From positions 1-8,069 of the forward strand of contig JAISCU010000414.1 in the NCBI GenBank assembly GCA_031265345.1: DNA of 8,069 bases, given 5' to 3'. Below the pieces are notes generated by a model. That model was given only the letters and a program-made list of their open reading frames with translations. It was not told the origin of the DNA and did no database searches. Of this stretch, positions 6,313-8,069 are shown in pieces (position 1 is the stretch's first letter; every line of letters starts with the position of its first letter). The translations under genes and the position numbers were made by a program. The stretch is from Bifidobacteriaceae bacterium. Its GTDB lineage: Bacteria > Actinomycetota > Actinomycetes > Actinomycetales > WQXJ01.

Positions 6313-7413
6313 ATGCGCAACTCCGAGCACCATCTGGGGTCGACGCGGCTTCGCGCTGCCAGCCTGTTCAGCGGGTACGGCGGGCTTGACCTCGCGGTTG
6401 AGAGGGTCTTCGGGGCGGAGACGGTGTGGTTCTCGGAGGTGAGCGAGCCTGTGGCGCGGGTGTTCGCCGCCCATTGGCCGGGCGTGCCGAACCTCGGGGA
6501 CGTCACCGCCATCGACTGGTCGACGGCCCCGCGAGTGGACGTTCTGGCTGGTGGGGTGCCCTGCCAGTCCGTGAGTTCCGTGGGTCGGCGCGGTGGCTTG
6601 GCGTCTCCAAACGAGGCCACCGGCCTGTGGGCACACATGTGCGCCGCAATAAGGGCGTTACAGCCCGAATGGGTTGTGATTGAGAACGTTCGCGGGCTTC
6701 TGAGCACACCCGCGATGCGGCCAGTCGGCGAAAGGAGCCAAGATGACGGAGGACACTCAGACAGCGGCGCCGGGCGGGGCGTTGACGCCGTTCGCGGTGT
6801 GGAATCCGGCCTTGGGGGACTGGGAGTCTCCGCAACTGGATCTTTGCGGGCGGCCGGCGCGATATGGGGCGACCTGGCCGACCTCAGGTATGACACAAGG
6901 TGGCTTGGCCTACCGGCTGCCGCGGTGGGAGCGCCTCATCAGCGGTTCCGGGTGTTCGCCGTCTCCCGGCGCGCTGCTGCGCACACCGCTCGCGTCGGAT
7001 TCGATCCGGGGCCGGGAGACGCTGGCGAAGGTCAGAGCGCGCAAAGGGACTATCGCTTTGACCCACCAGGTGATGGACCTCGTGGCCTGCGGATCCGGTC
7101 CGACCGAGGGGGAGTTGGCGTTCGCGTTGGCGGGGACGCTGTTCGACGTTGGGGACCATACGCCCGAGCCGTCGCCGGATGGGAGCGGATCACCGGCAGA
7201 CCCGCCCCCGCCCCGGCCGTCTTGACCGGCCAGGGCACTCCGAGGCTCGCGCCGTTGTTCGTGGAATGGCTGATGGGTTTGGACGAGGGCTGGGTGACAG
7301 ACCCCGCACTCGGATTGGGCGAGCCGGAGCAGTTGCACGCGCTCGGCAACGGCGTCGTCCCCCGCCAAGCCGTCGCCGCGTTGACGGCGATCACCGACGG
7401 GTTGGCGCAGTGA
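6313..7413 (+). CDS. DNA (cytosine-5) methyltransferase
   Basis: 366-aa C5-cytosine methyltransferase that transfers a methyl group from S-adenosylmethionine to C5 of cytosine in an unknown DNA target. Motifs are in normal order: I, SLFSGYGGLD (17-26, cofactor loop); IV, GGVPCQSVSSVGRRGG with nucleophile Cys84; VI, VVIENVRGLL (Glu124); VIII, VGAPHQRFRVF (205-215); then a target-recognition region, and near the C-terminus FVEWLMGLDEGWV and motif X, LHALGNGVVPRQAVAAL. ATG 6313 is preferred because AGGGAG lies six bases upstream; TTG 6298 is also in frame but without such a site. Residues 136-180 are unusually Gly-rich and GC3 falls to about 64% (hand count) where a second frame overlaps, against about 86% in the 5' part. 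The HNH gene follows by 78 bp, suggesting an original modification/restriction pair. All catalytic residues are present, so it is probably active. Confidence 0.95.
   Translation: MRNSEHHLGSTRLRAASLFSGYGGLDLAVERVFGAETVWFSEVSEPVARVFAAHWPGVPNLGDVTAIDWSTAPRVDVLAGGVPCQSVSSVGRRGGLASPNEATGLWAHMCAAIRALQPEWVVIENVRGLLSTPAMRPVGERSQDDGGHSDSGAGRGVDAVRGVESGLGGLGVSATGSLRAAGAIWGDLADLRYDTRWLGLPAAAVGAPHQRFRVFAVSRRAAAHTARVGFDPGPGDAGEGQSAQRDYRFDPPGDGPRGLRIRSDRGGVGVRVGGDAVRRWGPYARAVAGWERITGRPAPAPAVLTGQGTPRLAPLFVEWLMGLDEGWVTDPALGLGEPEQLHALGNGVVPRQAVAALTAITDGLAQ
6743..7225 (+). CDS. Possible overlapping gene nested in the methyltransferase (frame 2)
   Basis: 160-aa open frame lying entirely inside the methyltransferase gene, in another frame. 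Three things favour real coding. AAAGGAG (6731-6737) sits five bases before its ATG. Its GC3 is about 80% by hand count, against about 64% for the methyltransferase frame over the same bases. It contains segments (FAVWNPALGDWESPQLDL, ATWPTSGMTQGGLAYRLP, LLRTPLASDSIRG, GTIALTHQVMDL) that resemble proteins I recall from actinobacterial and phage genomes near cytosine methyltransferases. The C-terminus is Pro-rich (ADPPPPRPS). No function is known to me, and no membrane segment or catalytic motif is visible. The methyltransferase frame is also needed here, since it encodes motif VIII, so this would be dual coding rather than a frameshift. The main alternative is a chance open frame in GC-rich DNA. 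Confidence 0.5.
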   Translation: MTEDTQTAAPGGALTPFAVWNPALGDWESPQLDLCGRPARYGATWPTSGMTQGGLAYRLPRWERLISGSGCSPSPGALLRTPLASDSIRGRETLAKVRARKGTIALTHQVMDLVACGSGPTEGELAFALAGTLFDVGDHTPEPSPDGSGSPADPPPPRPS

Positions 7414-7456
7414 CGCGCTCCGCCTCCAACGGTGCACGCCCGCAGGACCGCGCTGT

Positions 7457-7483
7457 TTGCCTGCGGCGGGAGTCGGGTAGGGT
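7457..7483 (+). promoter_or_regulatory. Candidate promoter of the HNH gene (possibly leaderless)
   Basis: TTGCCT (7457-7462) and TAGGGT (7478-7483) are spaced by 15 bp, slightly short. The -10 box fits TANNNT, and the predicted start falls close to the ATG at 7492, so a leaderless mRNA, common in actinobacteria, is possible. The -35 box overlaps the 3' arm of a 7-bp inverted repeat (CCGCAGG 7440-7446, CCTGCGG 7460-7466). Confidence 0.35.
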
Positions 7484-7491
7484 GGCTCGGC

Positions 7492-7929
7492 ATGGGTTCG
7501 CTGGAGTTGCCCGAGGATCTGACGACCGCGTTCTCCGCCCGGGTCGACGCGGCGCAGACCGCCGAGGCGGCGGGGTTGTTGGACGGTCTCAAACGCCGCG
7601 CCGACGGGTGGGAGCCGGCGGCCCGGTACGCGCGGCAGCTGGCGGTCACGATGCCGACGTTCGCGCAGGTCGGGCTGACGATGAAGGACTACATCCTGGC
7701 CCGCGACCTGGTTGACCGGGAATACGGGCCGGACGGGTTCACTTTGCGTTCCGGGCTGCTGCGCGAGTGCCCGTACTCCGGGGTCGAGGTCAGGTTCGCG
7801 CCGGCCGGGCCCGAAGACAGGTCCGCGATCCACATCGACCACATCGTCTCGGTGTCGGACGCTTGGGACTCGGGCGGCCACCGGTGGAGCCCGAAGGGCC
7901 GGAACTGGCAGAGGTTCTGCAACGACTAA
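7492..7929 (+). pseudogene. HNH nuclease (GmrSD C-terminal/DUF1524-like), 3' truncated
   Basis: 145-aa remnant of a beta-beta-alpha metal (HNH) nuclease. Residues 64-102 (MKDYILARDLVDREYG, then DGFTLRSGLL and CPYSGVEVRF) and 114-127 (HIDHIVSVSDAWDS) match the C-terminal nuclease half seen in GmrSD/DUF1524-type HNH proteins, with the central D-H-I-V at 116-119. In that family the segment R-x-F-A-N-D is followed by P-x-N-L and a later N-x-x-K. Here RFCND is followed directly by TAA, and the downstream Asn and Lys are lost. The truncation coincides with the start of a 24-bp palindrome at 7925, so insertion of a mobile element is a likely cause. ATG 7492 is chosen over GTG 7432 because the domain begins there and a candidate promoter lies just upstream. 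It probably was the restriction partner of the methyltransferase; activity is doubtful. Confidence 0.65.
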
Positions 7930-7948
7930 TGAGCAGCTGCTCATTAGT
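7925..7948. repeat. 24-bp perfect palindrome at the broken end of the HNH gene
   Basis: The half-site ACTAATGAGCAG (7925-7936) is followed directly by its exact reverse complement (7937-7948), with no spacer. It contains the HNH stop codon. A second ATGAGCAGC (7955-7963) forms a 9-bp inverted pair with GCTGCTCAT (7936-7944) around a 10-bp spacer, an arrangement like a recombinase core site. Confidence 0.75.
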
Positions 7949-7967
7949 TCTTCTATGAGCAGCGGGT

Positions 7968-8036
7968 GGTTATGCGCAGCGGCGGGATGGCGGCGCTGGT
8001 GGTGTGGTTGCGGGAGGGCCGCCGCTGCGCATAACC
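7968..8036. repeat. 18-bp perfect inverted repeat, 33-bp spacer
   Basis: GGTTATGCGCAGCGGCGG (7968-7985) and its exact complement (8019-8036) flank a G-rich 33-bp spacer. Together with the adjacent palindrome this makes about 110 bp of symmetric non-coding DNA. It could be the terminal recognition region of a recombinase-driven element whose body lies right of the window, or a strong transcriptional stop. No T tract follows. The last 33 bases of the window hold nothing I can identify. Confidence 0.6.
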
Positions 8037-8069
8037 GGTTTGTCGCGTGAGTGCGGTTCGCTTGGTGTT

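Noticed and set aside
6165..6896. 243-aa minus-strand open frame
   Set aside because: Antisense to the first half of the methyltransferase, which has clear motifs I, IV and VI; no recognisable domain.
6743..7225. Frameshift inside the methyltransferase
   Set aside because: Motif VIII (GAPHQRFRVF) and motif X stay in the same frame as motifs I to VI, so no frame correction is needed; overlap is the better explanation.
6910..7944. 344-aa minus-strand open frame
   Set aside because: Antisense to the methyltransferase and HNH genes; low-complexity Pro/Arg/Gly-rich product typical of GC-rich shadow frames.
1..8069. CRISPR array
   Set aside because: No regularly spaced repeats longer than about 10 bp occur on either strand.

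Overview
The base composition (strongly GC-rich, third codon positions mostly G or C), GTG starts, AAGGAGG-type ribosome binding sites and TANNNT -10 boxes suggest an actinobacterium (Actinomycetota); I cannot resolve genus. The window is accessory DNA: a mobile-element attachment junction followed by a defence-like cluster, and then the end of what may be another mobile element. No housekeeping gene is visible.

Layout. (1) 1-949: a decayed tyrosine integrase that keeps all its catalytic residues but carries three lesions. (2) 946-2028: an uncharacterised protein. (3) 2029-2480: a non-coding attachment region. Its core (2242-2278, minus strand) is the 3' part of a tRNA-Pro gene without its 5' half, followed on the minus strand by a terminator. 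On each side lies a pair of short direct repeats with 11-bp period, different on the two sides, as expected for arm-type sites of two different integrases. The simplest reading is two elements stacked in tandem at one tRNA-Pro gene: the left one owns the dead integrase, the right one carries the genes below. (4) 2481-3320 (minus): a DUF3800-family protein, preceded by three perfect tandem hairpins and a possible promoter of its own. (5) 3568-6162 (minus): a large PrrC/RloC-like ATPase with Walker A, zinc-hook CxxC, ABC signature, Walker B and H-loop. (6) 6313-7413 (plus): a DNA cytosine-5 methyltransferase, divergent from the ATPase, with a second frame (6743-7225) inside it that has its own Shine-Dalgarno sequence and higher GC3. 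(7) 7492-7929 (plus): an HNH (GmrSD C-terminal/DUF1524-like) nuclease that stops just after its R-x-F-x-N-D segment, where a 24-bp perfect palindrome begins. More inverted repeats fill the rest of the window (7925-8036) and look like recombinase sites or a mobile-element end.

How they may work together. The methyltransferase and HNH nuclease look like a type II-like modification/restriction pair whose nuclease has been truncated, leaving the modification enzyme intact. The divergent ATPase belongs to the group that includes the anticodon nucleases PrrC and RloC, which are linked to restriction systems; its C-terminus carries an R-x3-E pair and a distal HSH that could form such a nuclease site. 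The DUF3800 protein downstream keeps three aspartates compatible with an RNase H-like fold. The set is therefore a plausible defence module, possibly a composite one. The functional linkage is inference, not shown by the sequence.
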